Below, in pieces: positions 10,526 to 21,330 of a DNA stretch of 64,000 nt (positions within the stretch are counted from its first letter, which is position 1; each line of letters begins with the position of its first letter). The position numbers and the translations under genes are program-made. The notes under the pieces are model-generated. The model was not told where the DNA came from. It saw only the letters and a list, made by a program, of their open reading frames with translations, and did no database searches. Source of the stretch: Talaromyces rugulosus (lineage: Eukaryota; Ascomycota; Eurotiomycetes; Eurotiales; Trichocomaceae); the NCBI RefSeq assembly GCF_013368755.1, contig NC_049566.1, forward strand, positions 3,968,001 to 4,032,000, read 5' to 3'.

Positions 10526-12110
10526 TCAATATATATACCGGAACCCTGTCCGTGCCAGGTCTTTCCTCTCTCGGTCCTTCACAGTCAACCCAGGCGCAGC
10601 AGAGATGCCCTCTCGCTCTATCTCATCCAGCTTCTTATTCTCCTGTATGAGGATAAACCGCATCACCACCGCAAGAGAAATGCACAAAACCCCTACGGCA
10701 GCAATGGTCGCTCCGGCAGATACATACTGCGGCGCGGCACTGGACGGGTACAAGTAGGCCCCGTAGATGTTCGACGTGTTTCCAATCATGTTGACGATCG
10801 CAGTCACGGCCGCTCGTTTCCCCAGTGGTCTTGGAAAGGTGTTTGACATCCAAGTCAGGACGATCATAAACGCGGGCTGGGCTCCCATTGCCATAAAGAA
10901 CATTCCAAGGAAGCGTGGGCCTCGGAGATGGATGGTGATGAGCATGATATTGCCAATGATGGTGAGAAGCATTGACAGACACAGATGCAGACAGCGTTCG
11001 TTTGTCCGAGAAGCGGACCATAGAACAAACATATTCAGCAGGAAAGTTGCTACCCAGACGGGCGCAGTGAGTAGCAGGGTTTTTATGTTGTCGTACCCTA
11101 GTGTGGTTACCACGGATGGGAAAAAGAAAGTCACCGTCTGCGAGAGTAGCACACAATGTTGCATCAAAACGAAGACCCAAGTGCGGTAGTCCATGATCGC
11201 TAGTTTAGCAGCATGAAACAAGGATTTTTTCGTTTGTTCTTCCTCGGCATCGTGCTCGCTGGCTTCACCTATGTCAGATGCAATCCGCCAAGCAGCATAA
11301 GCACGCTCCTCTTCGCTCAGCCATGTCGTTGTATGGGGAAAGTTAGGGAGCACGAAGAAGGCAAAGGCGGCAACAGAGACAGTCATAATGGCCTCGATGA
11401 TAAAAAGCCATCGCCAAGCCTGCAGGCCTTTGTATCCCTGCATATCACGTAGCACTCCCGCAGCAATTAGTCCGCCGAACATATTGGCCAAGGCAGGCCC
11501 GGCGTAGAAATAGGCGAATCGTTGGGATAGCTCACTGCGTGTATACCAGGTTGACATCAAATAGACTGCACCGGGGAAATAAGGCGCCTCAGCAAATCCA
11601 AGCAAGAATCTTGTCGCCAGAAGTCCGCCAAAGCTGTTTGTAGCCGCCTGGCAACCTGATATTACCCCCCAGATGATCATGACAGTTGGTAAGTAGATTG
11701 CCGGTCGCAATCGAGTGAAAATGAGGTTGGATGGAAGCTGCATGAGCAGATAGCCAACGAACAAAATCGATGTAGCCGTATTGAATTGAGTGCCACGAAG
11801 GCCGATATCCTCGCTAAGTCCGCCTAGTTGTGCTTGGGCAAGATTGCTTGGAAGAAAAGTCAGTTCGGCCGGCTCATGAAGTGCAGTTGGTGTGAAAAGC
11901 GTACCTCCTATCGAGATAGTTCATCAAGAACATATAGGCCAGCAACGGTAGCATTCGCAAGTCAATCTTGCGAAGGAGTTTTTTGTTGTATGCTTGGTGC
12001 CATTCCTGAGACCTTTGCGAGAAACCCCAGGGATCCTCCAACGGTACATACTCTAAAGTTGCTGTATCCTTTTTGATATCCAAAGAGTCTCTTTCAGTGT
12101 TGCCTGCCAT
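10526..12110 (-). CDS. MFS transporter, allantoate permease (Dal5/ACS) family, second paralogue
   Basis: 508-residue permease in two exons (12110-11905 and 11846-10526). The short intron joins NYLDR to SNLAQAQLGGL, the classic Dal5-family junction sequence. The cytosolic N-tail ends KKLLRKIDLRMLPLLAY, then GYLLMQLPSNLIF, RFLLGFAEAPYFPGAVYL and YAGPALANMFGG follow as in other family members. The C-tail ends TGFRYIY, matching the paralogue at 2537-4339 (GFRYIL). That gene has seven exons and this one has two, so the pair has diverged in gene structure. Likely cargo is a small carboxylate or vitamin precursor, but the exact substrate is unknown. Confidence 0.9.
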
Positions 12111-13000
12111 GTTTGCGCGTGTACTTGGTAAGAAATGGAGATTTAAATCGGTAGCAATTCCGTTCGATTTATATACGTACGTAGAGTTTCCGCGCAGACG
12201 GAAATGTGGGGAATCCGGGGGAGCTCCGGGGTTTAAGCTTTCTTGCAGTAAGCTAAACGTCGGAGAGAAGCGCGATATCCAATCTCCCTAATTACACACG
12301 ATTCTTAAGCCAGCAGACTATTTAATCAGTTTGGGGAGCCCTCCGATGTGATATAGGTGGCTTACGACCACAATTAGTTACTAAACCTTAGAGAAACATA
12401 CACATTTGGCTCAAATTTTGATTTGTATTTAAAAAATTACTTCTTGGCAGCTGCAGCAAAAGAAAAAAGGTTCCCTGGGCAGTCAATCTATGGTGTACTG
12501 ACACCGACATTACCTACAAATCCCGGAAACCTCTTCACTTTTATTACGGCTTGCAGCCGCGCCGCGCCACATCTTTCATAGTACATTCATGTCTTGTATA
12601 ATAAGGAACTTTTCCTGACTTGCGCCTGCTAACATTGAAATATTGTCACACGAATGTCCTTGACCGCACCGTAATAATGGTACTCCACAGGCCCGCCTCT
12701 TTCATTGGCATCCTAGACGTAGTCCAGATTGATATATCGCGAAGACAGCCAGTTCGTCTATAATAAAGATAGCATACTCTTGGATTACTCTGCAGTAATC
12801 AGAGATACCGGCCGGATTTAAAGAAAGGCGTTCCGACTTTCGCTCCAGCCGTGCATCGCTGCTCTGGGCCAAGCTATTTTCTGACATTTCACGCATGGCG
12901 ATTCTTTGGAAAAGGCAGAATGAGGAAATGGATCATTCAAAGGTCATTTCTGGATAGCTGAAGTTTAATTCTTCAATGATTGTGCCATACCATCGATAAT
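12111..13000. other. Intergenic region, no supported gene
   Basis: The promoter side of the permease holds GTGGGGAATCCGGGGG-type G-runs near 12205-12232. A 64-codon minus-strand frame at 12702-12896 has no recognisable features and is not called. Confidence 0.45.
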
Positions 13001-13218
13001 ATCATAGATCTCCTGCGGAGGACCTCCGGATGTCTTCGTTGTATAACCGATCCACTTGGGGCGAGAGAGGTACCGTCAGGGGTAGGGGCAGCGCCATGGG
13101 TTTCGACAGTGAAAGCTGTAAATAATTGATCAGCATCAAGATCGTTATCGCTATAATTCTGCTACGAAAGAGGGGGAGATTGTAGATGATGATGATAGAT
13201 AGATTGAATAGGGATGAC

Positions 13219-14507
13219 TTACCCATTCGGATTGAAGAAAGAAAGTTCAAGGGTTTTCAGGTTAAGAATTAATATGGCGGCGGCCGGAGTGGAAAAAAAG
13301 GCCATAAAAATTCCTTCCAGTAGAAGAAGTAAGTAGCTCCTTTTCGATTGAATTCTCAAAGACGGCGATAGCCGCAGTATTGGGCTAAACATCATCGCGA
13401 CAGATGAACTTATAATGCCCTGAGATTTTGTGACCTTAGGAAGGTTCCGAAGTGTGTAGTTTGTGATTCTTCGATGCTCACGGATCTGTTTATGTAAATC
13501 AAATGTAGAACCGACATAGCCCATAATTCTTTCAACACCCCGCTGCTCGCATAGAAAGAAATTGGCATATATGCCCATCGGGCTGTTCCATCTACCGGGA
13601 ACTCTGAAACAAGATCGGGGAAGTCGTCTACTGACTACCTTTCCTTTTCAAACAGTAACTGTACGTTACTAGTGATTGCTGGAAGATGCATATCCAAAAA
13701 TTGATCGATGAATCCAGGTCGATACTAACGAGGAATGCGTAGCTGCATAATTCTACTACCAAAGGCATGCTAACGGCGAGAACGCGCCTATGAGGGTGAT
13801 CAGTTATAAGTCTCCAAATAAAGTTGGCTTTCCGCAGACTGAACTTACTGCCTCTCATCCGATGGATACTGTCTTACCCAGGCGACCACTTGAGCTGCTT
13901 CTTGCATGGAGACCTGGGGCAAACAGGCTAGGCGAGAATCTTTCTTGCATATCCTCTGGCAAGGCTCGTAATTGCTCACGAAGACACACGCGGACGTGGA
14001 CTCAGTCTTCAGAGCGCGGATACAACGCTGACATGGGAGCCCTACAGCCCCCTTCTCACCACGCACCAGACCAGAGGAAGACACATTGTCGTGCTCATTA
14101 TCACTATCCTCATCTCCTTCGGACTCAAGACTACCCTCAGTAGATTTCAAGATGAGTCCAGTGTTCACATCACTATTATCAAAAGATCCTTCGGAGTTGA
14201 CATCTTCATCATTATTAAAAAACGCGCTCATCGAATCATCATCGTCTCCAGAGCCATCCTGAGACTCCCCATCCGAGCCAGCAGCAATGTCCAAGAACCT
14301 CTCAACACCAGTACGCTGCTTCTTCTTAGGGGGCACGGGGGATTCAGAGCGATCATGGTCTTGCCGAGTAATTGGGTAAGCGGGTATCCATGGCTTTGAC
14401 GAAAAAACCACTGCGTCTAAGAATGAATAGGCTGGCCCATCCAACCCAGGACATGCGGATTCAACAAGGCGTTTGTCATCACCAAGATCGCTCTCGCCAA
14501 GGGCCAT
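13219..14507 (-). pseudogene. Decayed gene: acidic Cys-rich N-part plus GIY-YIG-like segment
   Basis: The first exon (14507 to about 13848) encodes about 220 residues: a basic PPKKKQR nuclear-signal-like patch, a long Asp/Glu/Ser-rich tract, and a Cys cluster with a CxxC (PCQRC) followed by CVF, PCQRIC and LAC. A GT-AG intron then leads to a short exon (RVLAVSMPLVVELCSYAFL). Further on, GIYANFF..ERIMGYVGSTFDLHKQIREHRR (13578 to about 13460) resembles the GIY-YIG nuclease core: GIY, then YVGST, then an Arg/His helix. After that the frame falls apart. One frame reads HYKFICRDDV then stop, then AIAVFENS, while the neighbouring frame carries LLLLLEGIFMAFF. So a stop and at least one frameshift are present. 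I treat it as a relic, possibly mobile-element-linked; a still-functional shorter first exon is possible. Confidence 0.45.
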
Positions 14508-15631
14508 ATCGCACTCGGACTATTCCTGGTTGAACAATTCACTCCCCTCTTGAGAATCAGGGATCTCTTTCCTTTCTTCCCGGGGTGTCATGTATGGTGG
14601 CAACGGTATGGTTGCCAGGTTTTCAACACATGCGAAGCCAGACTCATAGTTGGCTTCGATAGAATCCAACTACTGACCGACTCATTGTAATTGATACGAG
14701 TCAGTAGACGAAGAAAACGGCCACGAGAGGGGGACCGTTGTAGTATATTGATGATCCTTATCTAAAAGGCGCTTGGATGAAGTAGCGGTTCCCTGGGCGT
14801 GTCAATCATCTGTTTCATTTCGTCAGTATTCAACCATCGCTGCACGACCTCTGGATAAATGGTTCTGAGACTCACTTGGATTTGCTTGAGAGCGCTACTG
14901 AACCGTTGGCTCATCCATCAAGTCGATTACCTGATCGTATTTTTTTAAAGACGGAGGGCCGCTCGAGAAATAAATTTATGGTAGGCAGACACCAACACTT
15001 TCTGGTGCAACGAAATGATAAACGTGTTAGCAAAGAAAATGAACAGACATCTCATAGTTTTAGGATAAAATTTGGATGAGATTTGACAAGGTTTTGGGAT
15101 AGAGGTATGAGATGGAAAGACGGGAAGAGAAGGGAGAGAAATTGAGAAAGAGAATTTTTTATTCTAATGTGGGATCCTCTAGGACTAGGCCGAATTTAGA
15201 ATTAACTCGTTTAGATTTTATTATCTTCAAATTGAGAATATATTGATCAAGTTTATATGGTAAGGTGTATATAAACTTGATCGCTTACATCGCTTCTAGT
15301 AGTGTATCCCCTCTTATATAACACTGACCCAATTAGGAAACTAGTCCCAAATAGGAACAAAGGTTTTTAAAGAAAATACCTGTGGCAAAGACTAGAGAAC
15401 CTCAAGAGAACTAGTTTTGGTAAGGTTTGTATGTAGAGGCCTCCGCACCAACATATCTAGTTAGCCACCTGTTTGCCATTTTACACGGTGTTACTCAAGG
15501 AATATACCAAGATGGTCTTAGGCACTTGAAGCTTACTGGTACAACATTTAGTCACTCAATCTCAGCACGAAACTACGCATATATTGAGCTGACTAATTTG
15601 GACAGTCGCTATCGTAAGTTAAATGCAAACG
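14508..15631. other. Gene-free AT-rich stretch with a perfect inverted repeat
   Basis: No supported gene in 1.1 kb. It contains a perfect 14-bp inverted repeat with a 10-nt loop at 15245-15282, described separately. Several purine-rich runs (15090-15160) are also present. Confidence 0.5.
15245..15282. repeat. Perfect 14-bp inverted repeat, 10-nt loop
   Basis: Left arm GATCAAGTTTATAT (15245-15258), loop GGTAAGGTGT, right arm ATATAAACTTGATC (15269-15282). The arms are exact reverse complements. It could form a hairpin, act as a terminator or cruciform, or mark the remains of a small transposable element. No flanking gene explains it. Confidence 0.8.
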
Positions 15632-16560
15632 TTAATTCCTCTCTCCAGAATGATCCGACCGATGCACACTTGTGAGCTCATTCATTTTCAACGCAACGTT
15701 CTTGTCTCGCCGTGCTTTCTGCTGGCTGCGCCGCCACAAGAAGGCCAACGCAACCAGGATGAGAGAACCGCCGACTACCGATCCCACCACGATACCGGCA
15801 ATTGCACCTCCAGAGAGTTTACTTCCACCATCACCTGTTGATGATGACGAAGGCGACGATGAAGCAGAGCTGGTAGATGTAGCCGTCGCACCAGCTGCTA
15901 GAGAACTTGTCACTGCAGTGGGATTGTCAATGGAAACATTGAAGCACGGAATGTCCGTCGTAAAGTCTGTTAATGGCACATAAGTGATGTCCGCGCAGAC
16001 ATAGTAAGTTTTGTTGGTATCAGTTTCGCCTTCGGAAATGTAGCTCAGCTGCAATGTCGCGTTGGAGCCTGAAGACACGCTCGAGGGCGCATTGGGAACT
16101 GAGTAGCATTCGTGACCAGCATCGAGCTCCGGAAAGCTCTTGGAGGAGACGAGAGTGGTGAAGTTGTCGACGCTGGTTGGATCTGATTACAAGGGTTGGT
16201 GGTCAGCGGACAAGGTATAGGGTTAGTGCTAGCGGAGAGACTTACTGCTATCATAAGAGACGGCTAAATTTATATTATAAGACTCGTCTTGTAAAACAAT
16301 AGCAACCGCACCGTTGCCTAACTGCGTCAAATTTTCATCCTTCAACTCCAGATTCGTTCGAGTGAATACATACTCATTGGAAAATCCATTCGATTCGACA
16401 CACCAGCGGCTGACCCGCATGGTGCAGTATTGTCATTAGCTTCTGAAAAGGCTCTATCGGAAGGCCATAGAAAGGCAGCCGGGCCCATGTTATCATCCAT
16501 CTGGCCTACGACGGTGGTGCTCAACAAGCACACAATGGGCAAAATCTGAATAGTCCTCAT
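15632..16560 (-). CDS. BIM1-like (X325 copper-acquisition family) protein with one membrane helix
   Basis: 269 residues in three exons (16560-16374, 16317-16246, 16182-15632). A signal peptide (MRTIQILPIVCLLSTTVVG) precedes the domain. The GPAAFLWPSDR...APCGSAAGVSNR, then DFPMSNGAVAI and ESYNINLAVSYDSNP, then ELDAGHECYSVP blocks match the fungal BIM1-like/X325 family, related in fold to lytic polysaccharide monooxygenases. A Ser/Thr-rich linker follows, then a helix (GGAIAGIVVGSVVGGSLILVA) and a basic cytosolic tail (WRRSQQKARR). BIM1 of Cryptococcus captures copper with an N-terminal His. Here the mature N-terminus after a predicted cleavage (about GQMDDN) is not His, so copper binding of that kind is doubtful. 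Likely a cell-surface protein; function unknown. Confidence 0.8.
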
Positions 16561-17292
16561 GATTCGGTTATAATTTGGAAAGATAGAAAAAGTACGCGGG
16601 AATTCTGGCTGTAAATACACGCCTAGTACCCCTCCAAGTTAGCGAACATCGGAGGTAGAACTTATGTGACAAGGCCTAGACACACACCCGCATAGGTCAA
16701 CGAGTAGTGCGTTGGCTACTTGTTGAATCGATTAGCCTATTAGTCAATGTAGCAACAGTCAAGCCACTAATTAAGCATTAGATGCCCGGCTATTATGTCC
16801 ATTCCGCGAGGATTTCCCTTTTGGCGAGTCGAGTCGGCTGATTCCGAACTCGGGAAAGAATCAGATAAGATTAGATTAGATGATCTAACAGTCTACTATT
16901 GGCTAATATATGCCCCTCTTTTAACACAGCCAATAAGTAGTGCAAATGGTCTCTCTAGGTGGGTCTCTTCGGATCAGATAACTCTAGAATGCACCATTTC
17001 CGGGTTTTCCATGTAACCTTAACCCCAAAGACTTCCTTCGCTACATTTTACATCCACTAATCGGTGAGTATTGCATCCGCATGAGGCCACCCATGGTCAA
17101 AGCATGACTCGGCAGATTCCGACTTTCGGCGCCGCCTTTTGCGTGTTTAGTATATGGAGGCTTTCACGTGGATGGTTTATAACCGACCTTTTCTACATTG
17201 TCAGTTACATGCCCGCCTTTTATTGCATTGGGTTGTTTTATATTGCGCTTTTTTATTTACTGAAGTAACGCAACACCGACGCCAGATTCACA
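16561..17292. promoter_or_regulatory. Divergent intergenic region
   Basis: 732 bp between the divergent BIM1-like and small secreted-protein genes. It is AT-rich near 16740-17000, with no gene or recognised site. Confidence 0.4.
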
Positions 17293-18082
17293 ATGAGGGT
17301 TTCTCAAATCTTTACCTTTTTCGCCTTTCTACTTTGCAGTGTTGCTTTTAAACTGCCAGGGAACTTACGCGCTGAAAGACGCCAAGAGGTGGCACCCGGA
17401 ACTCCTCTTTACGAGTGTCACGCCAACTGCGGTATTCCTTACCTTAATACTTCAAGAAAACGAGAAGATCAATATCTGGAATCTTCCTGCTAACCCATCA
17501 CAATCGACAGGCAACGCAATTCTCATCTCGCGCACAGACAATTACTGCTCAAATTCCACTTTCACTTCGGGTTTGGAAGCCTGTCTAGAATGTGCTCTCA
17601 CAGAGGATATTTGGCAGTATTACGGAGATGAGGTCGCAAGTGCAGCAAAGACATGCAGTGATAGTGCTACGCCTAGCCCCTCTTCGGCTTCTGCGGCAAC
17701 GGCAACTGGCCCTGGCTCTACAGGTACAGCCGCCGGATTAACCTCGTCTGTCCTTGCTACAACAACAGCTGCTGCTACTCCAACTAGTGTGGGGGCATTG
17801 TCAGCCACGGGTTCTGGTTCTACTGCGTCTGCTACCGGCTCTGTAAGGGTCTCCCCTCTTTTCGCTTGACGTTAACAACCTCTTTCCTGCTATTTATTAC
17901 CTTTGATATTTTTTGAACATCTGACGGCGAAACTAATATATATCAAACAGTCCGGATTATCTCCCACGTCCACTGTGGCCGCTTCTGACCAGACTGGCGC
18001 CGCATCGTCAGTTTTCAGTAGTTCTGGAGCGAGTATTGGAGTATTTCTCACAATTGTTAAACTAGTTCAGACCTTTGTTTAG
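17293..18082 (+). CDS. Small secreted, probably GPI-anchored, Cys-containing protein
   Basis: 200 residues in three exons (17293-17431, 17511-17842, 17951-18082). A signal peptide (MRVSQIFTFFAFLLCSVAF) starts it. After the first intron, spliced sequence reads YECHANCGNAILISRTDNYCS and LEACLECALTEDIWQYYG, a Cys-spaced module common in uncharacterised fungal wall proteins. A long Ser/Thr/Ala/Gly-rich tract, likely O-glycosylated, follows. The last exon ends in a hydrophobic tail (ASIGVFLTIVKLVQTFV) after small residues, which fits a GPI-anchor signal. It probably acts in the cell wall or outer membrane face; no enzymatic role is suggested. Confidence 0.75.
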
Positions 18083-18487
18083 TGCTTTATTTGTATGTAG
18101 ATTCAATTTCAATCCTTCAATCAACCCATATCAATTAAATATGGTGATATCAATTGACCGTTTAAGCAATTACTTCATAGCGGAATATATCTAAGACTAC
18201 ACTATCTATGAATCCTCCACGTTCAATGCAGTATCTAGGTGTGTTTTTTGTATAAAAATAATAGAGCCATTGAAACTTTTAAAATTAATTCAAACCTAAT
18301 ATATTAAGCTAGAGCCCTGTCGATGCGCGCAGCATCAACTGTTACGATAGCCCACAAAAAGTGAGGGGAACAATCCACTACGACGAAAGTGGAATAGTAT
18401 AAATCGAGTTTGATCGCAACATCTTTCATTTTCTAGCGATCCAGACTCAGCACTGGGAACCCAACGTGCCCAAAGCCAATTTTAAGT
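18083..18487. other. Intergenic region, no gene seen
   Basis: AT-rich 3' flank followed by the esterase promoter. Nothing recognised. Confidence 0.5.
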
Positions 18488-19600
18488 ATGGCCATAGAAT
18501 CATTCGGCTCGACGCAGTCGGCAGCTGGTTACGTAGAACCAGCGAGACAGAAAACCACCGCCGAAGACCTGCCACCTCTTCCGAAGAAGCAGTCGTCACT
18601 CTTGCACAGGATCAATTGTTTTGTTAGACTATGGCTCCTCAAATCCATCGCCAGGACTTTTTTCATCGTCGCTCGGTTTTTCTTTCGTCCCAATGCTATA
18701 AACCGTCCCACACTGACCAAAAGATATCCGTGTCGACCGAATTTGGAAACCCGAATTTTTTTTCCTCCGGATTATTATGCGAAAAGCACTCCGGGCTTAT
18801 TACCGCTCTACGTGGACATTCATGGCGGCGGCTTTGCTTTTTGTGACGCGCAGTTTGATGACCGATTCTGTGTGTCCTGGGCTAAAAGAACTGGGATGCT
18901 AGTGGTGAGCTTGAATTATCGCAAAGCTCCTCTACACCCTTTCCCCACGGCTACTTATGACATCGCCGCCGTTGTTACAGCCGTTTTGGAAGATGAACTG
19001 CTACCAATCGATAAATCCAGAGTAGCTATTGGCGGCTTCAGCGCAGGGGGAAACCTGGCACTTTCAGCGGCACAGTTGCCAGGCCTCAAGGGAATCATCA
19101 AAGCAACGGTGGCATACTATCCTGTTGTGGACTTTGGGTACCCAGCAAACGTGAAGTTGGCCGCGAGGCCGTACACCGATGGCCCAAGAGATGCGCTGGA
19201 GCATTCCGCGTGGTTTTTCGATTGGGGATACGTCTCTCCCGGACAGAATCGGCGGGACCCACTGTTGAGCCCTTGCTATGCAAAACCGGAAGATCTTCCT
19301 CCTTGGATCTACATAATTGGGGCACAATGGGATATGCTGAGATTGGAAGCACAGCTCATGATGCACCGCTTGGCTGGGTTGGACGATCGAGTGGAACAGT
19401 TGAAAACTAGTTTTGAGAAAGGAAACTACAAATGGACACTGGCCACGGGCTGCTCCCATGGCTTTACACACGGCCTTGGAGATTTGGGAGATGTTGCAGT
19501 GCCGAAAGAAAAGCGCGAGAAAATATACCAAGAGGCGCACGACTGGTTAAAGAAAAGTGTCCTCAGTGTTGCTAGTACAAAGGAAGTCGAGCGGACATAA
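18488..19600 (+). CDS. Alpha/beta-hydrolase, hormone-sensitive-lipase type esterase
   Basis: Single-exon, 370-residue carboxylesterase of the HSL family (alpha/beta-hydrolase fold 3). The oxyanion motif HGGGF is at residues 112-116, the nucleophile Ser185 sits in GFSAGG, the acid is probably Asp282 (GAQWDMLR), and the base is His324 (GCSHGF) or His328. A hydrophobic stretch at about 45-68 (LWLLKSIARTFFIVARFFF) could be a membrane anchor or a lid helix. Length and motif order match family members that cleave short acyl or acetyl esters. Some relatives trim acetyl groups from secondary metabolites, but nothing here links it to a pathway. Confidence 0.9.
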   Translation: MAIESFGSTQSAAGYVEPARQKTTAEDLPPLPKKQSSLLHRINCFVRLWLLKSIARTFFIVARFFFRPNAINRPTLTKRYPCRPNLETRIFFPPDYYAKSTPGLLPLYVDIHGGGFAFCDAQFDDRFCVSWAKRTGMLVVSLNYRKAPLHPFPTATYDIAAVVTAVLEDELLPIDKSRVAIGGFSAGGNLALSAAQLPGLKGIIKATVAYYPVVDFGYPANVKLAARPYTDGPRDALEHSAWFFDWGYVSPGQNRRDPLLSPCYAKPEDLPPWIYIIGAQWDMLRLEAQLMMHRLAGLDDRVEQLKTSFEKGNYKWTLATGCSHGFTHGLGDLGDVAVPKEKREKIYQEAHDWLKKSVLSVASTKEVERT

Positions 19601-19645
19601 TTAATTACTGTAGACTTCACGATATAATTTATTCCTAGATAAAAT

Positions 19646-20627
19646 TCACCAAGCAGTGTGTCCTCCATCAACTCTCATATCAGCTCCAGTCATATAGCTA
19701 CTCGCATCACTCAGCAAGTACATGATTGCACCGCGGTATTCGTGCGCCTCGCTAATCCGCAACAACATGTTCCCACTTGTCCATAGCTCTTGCATACCAG
19801 GTTCCGACATCGAGCCAATCGACATCCGAGTGTTGATGTACCCCGGTGAAATTGAGTTAACCCTGATCAGGGGAATACCTGCCCGACTACCCCATTCGGC
19901 AGCCAAAGAGCGCGTCATCTGGACGATGGCGGCCTTGGAAGAGTTGTACGCGGTGGTGTCAACTCCTTTGTTGTATACATGCCCACTCATACTAGCAATG
20001 AGCACGATGCTACCGGGCTCTCCATGCTTTTGTATTTCTCGAGCGGCTGCTTGTGCGCATAGAAAAGTTCCGGCTATATTGATGTCCACAATTCGTCGCA
20101 GTTGCTCAATAGGAAAGTCCAAAGATGGACCTTCGCCGCTTATTCCTGCACAACAGAGAAGTCCACGTAGCTTGAAGCGGGCTCCGGAGACTGCACTGGC
20201 AAAAGCACGCTTGACATCCTCTTCTTTTGTGATATCACATTGATAGTACCAGGCTTTTGTTCCGTGTTTGGCGGCAGTTTTCTCGACGATTTCTATTCAA
20301 AATAGAACAGAAAATTAATGTTAGGTGGGTATATTACAATACTTCGAAGGGGTTCCGCACTCCATGGCTCTGGAAGAGGTTCATCCTGGCGGTCTAGACA
20401 AACCACGTCGCCGCCGGTTTCGAGAATAGATCGTGCAGCCTCGAGCCCGACGACACCACCTCCACCGGTAACTATCATTGTGCTTGTTATTCTGTTTGTG
20501 CTTAAGAAACAAATGTGAGGCCAGTTCACGTACCCACGATTGTTCGTTCGTCGAGGCGAAATAGATCTTGTATGGATCGGTGGGAACCTCCGACTGATGG
20601 TTTCGTCTCTCTTTGCTTAGAGGACAT
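19646..20627 (-). CDS. Short-chain dehydrogenase/reductase, 3 exons
   Basis: 289-residue classical SDR. Exons 20627-20534, 20471-20343 and 20292-19646 splice in frame: TIV joins VTGGGGVVGLEAA to rebuild the nucleotide-binding motif. Further motifs are LLCCAGISG (NNAG equivalent), IVLIASMSGH (catalytic Ser) and YNSSK (Tyr/Lys), then RVNSISPGYINTRM, and MTGADMRVDGGHTAW at the end. The N-terminal extension and C-terminus resemble the sorbose/xylulose/mannitol-type fungal polyol reductases, which use NADP(H). The exact sugar or ketone is not predictable. It converges tail-to-tail with the esterase (45-bp gap). One CCCCGCAT lies about 210 bp upstream. Confidence 0.88.
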
Positions 20628-21330
20628 ACTGGCTTGTATTTGCAAAGATCTTATAATCGACACTCTGGTTTAGATGATAATTTGAAAAACTGGAACCTCT
20701 CCAAGAGTATCCTTATTTTTCGTCTAGATTTTATACTATGATAATCACAACCAGAGAGTAATAAGGCTCAAAAAAAGAAGAAACAAACCACCTAAGACAA
20801 AATTGCTTTCCCCGCTCAAACAACTGCCATATTTACCCCGCATCTGTTACACAAGGACCGTGTTGCAGCGTGGTAGAATACAGTAAGTATCGACAGTCGA
20901 GGCCCTGTGCAGGGCCCTTTTCTATAGTCGGCAGATCTCCGGCGGCAGAAGATGGCCCGCTCGGGAGGGGATCCGATACCACGTATTGTGCATGAGAATT
21001 CAACATTAGTTAGTGTGGTCTCATTCTTTACCAGGGGAATTTCAAATCTCGATATTAAGAAGAAGAAAAATTCCCAAGGTGTTGTTTCTCTCTACTAAAT
21101 TTGTTAACCACCCTTTGATATGGCCTCAATAGTCCTTTCAGAATTCATTCAGGACCTTGCTCTTCACAATCTCTTTGAGACGTTGCTTGGAAATCAGCCC
21201 AACTCCCAGCCAGTTTTCGGTTTACTCAAAACCTGCATTATACTTACCGCTCCATATGGCTCCAGCTATCACAGTTAAAGCAGCTTCCATGTTCGCCTCT
21301 CTTCAACATGTCGCCCCCCCTTTGAAACTG
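20628..21330. promoter_or_regulatory. Promoter of the polyol-type SDR, then gene-free sequence
   Basis: Contains CCCCGCAT at 20836-20843. No gene was recognised; short plus-strand frames near 21157-21345 have no domain. Confidence 0.35.

Noticed and set aside
12702..12896. 64-codon minus-strand open frame
   Set aside because: No homology, no upstream signal, and it lies in a gene-free stretch.
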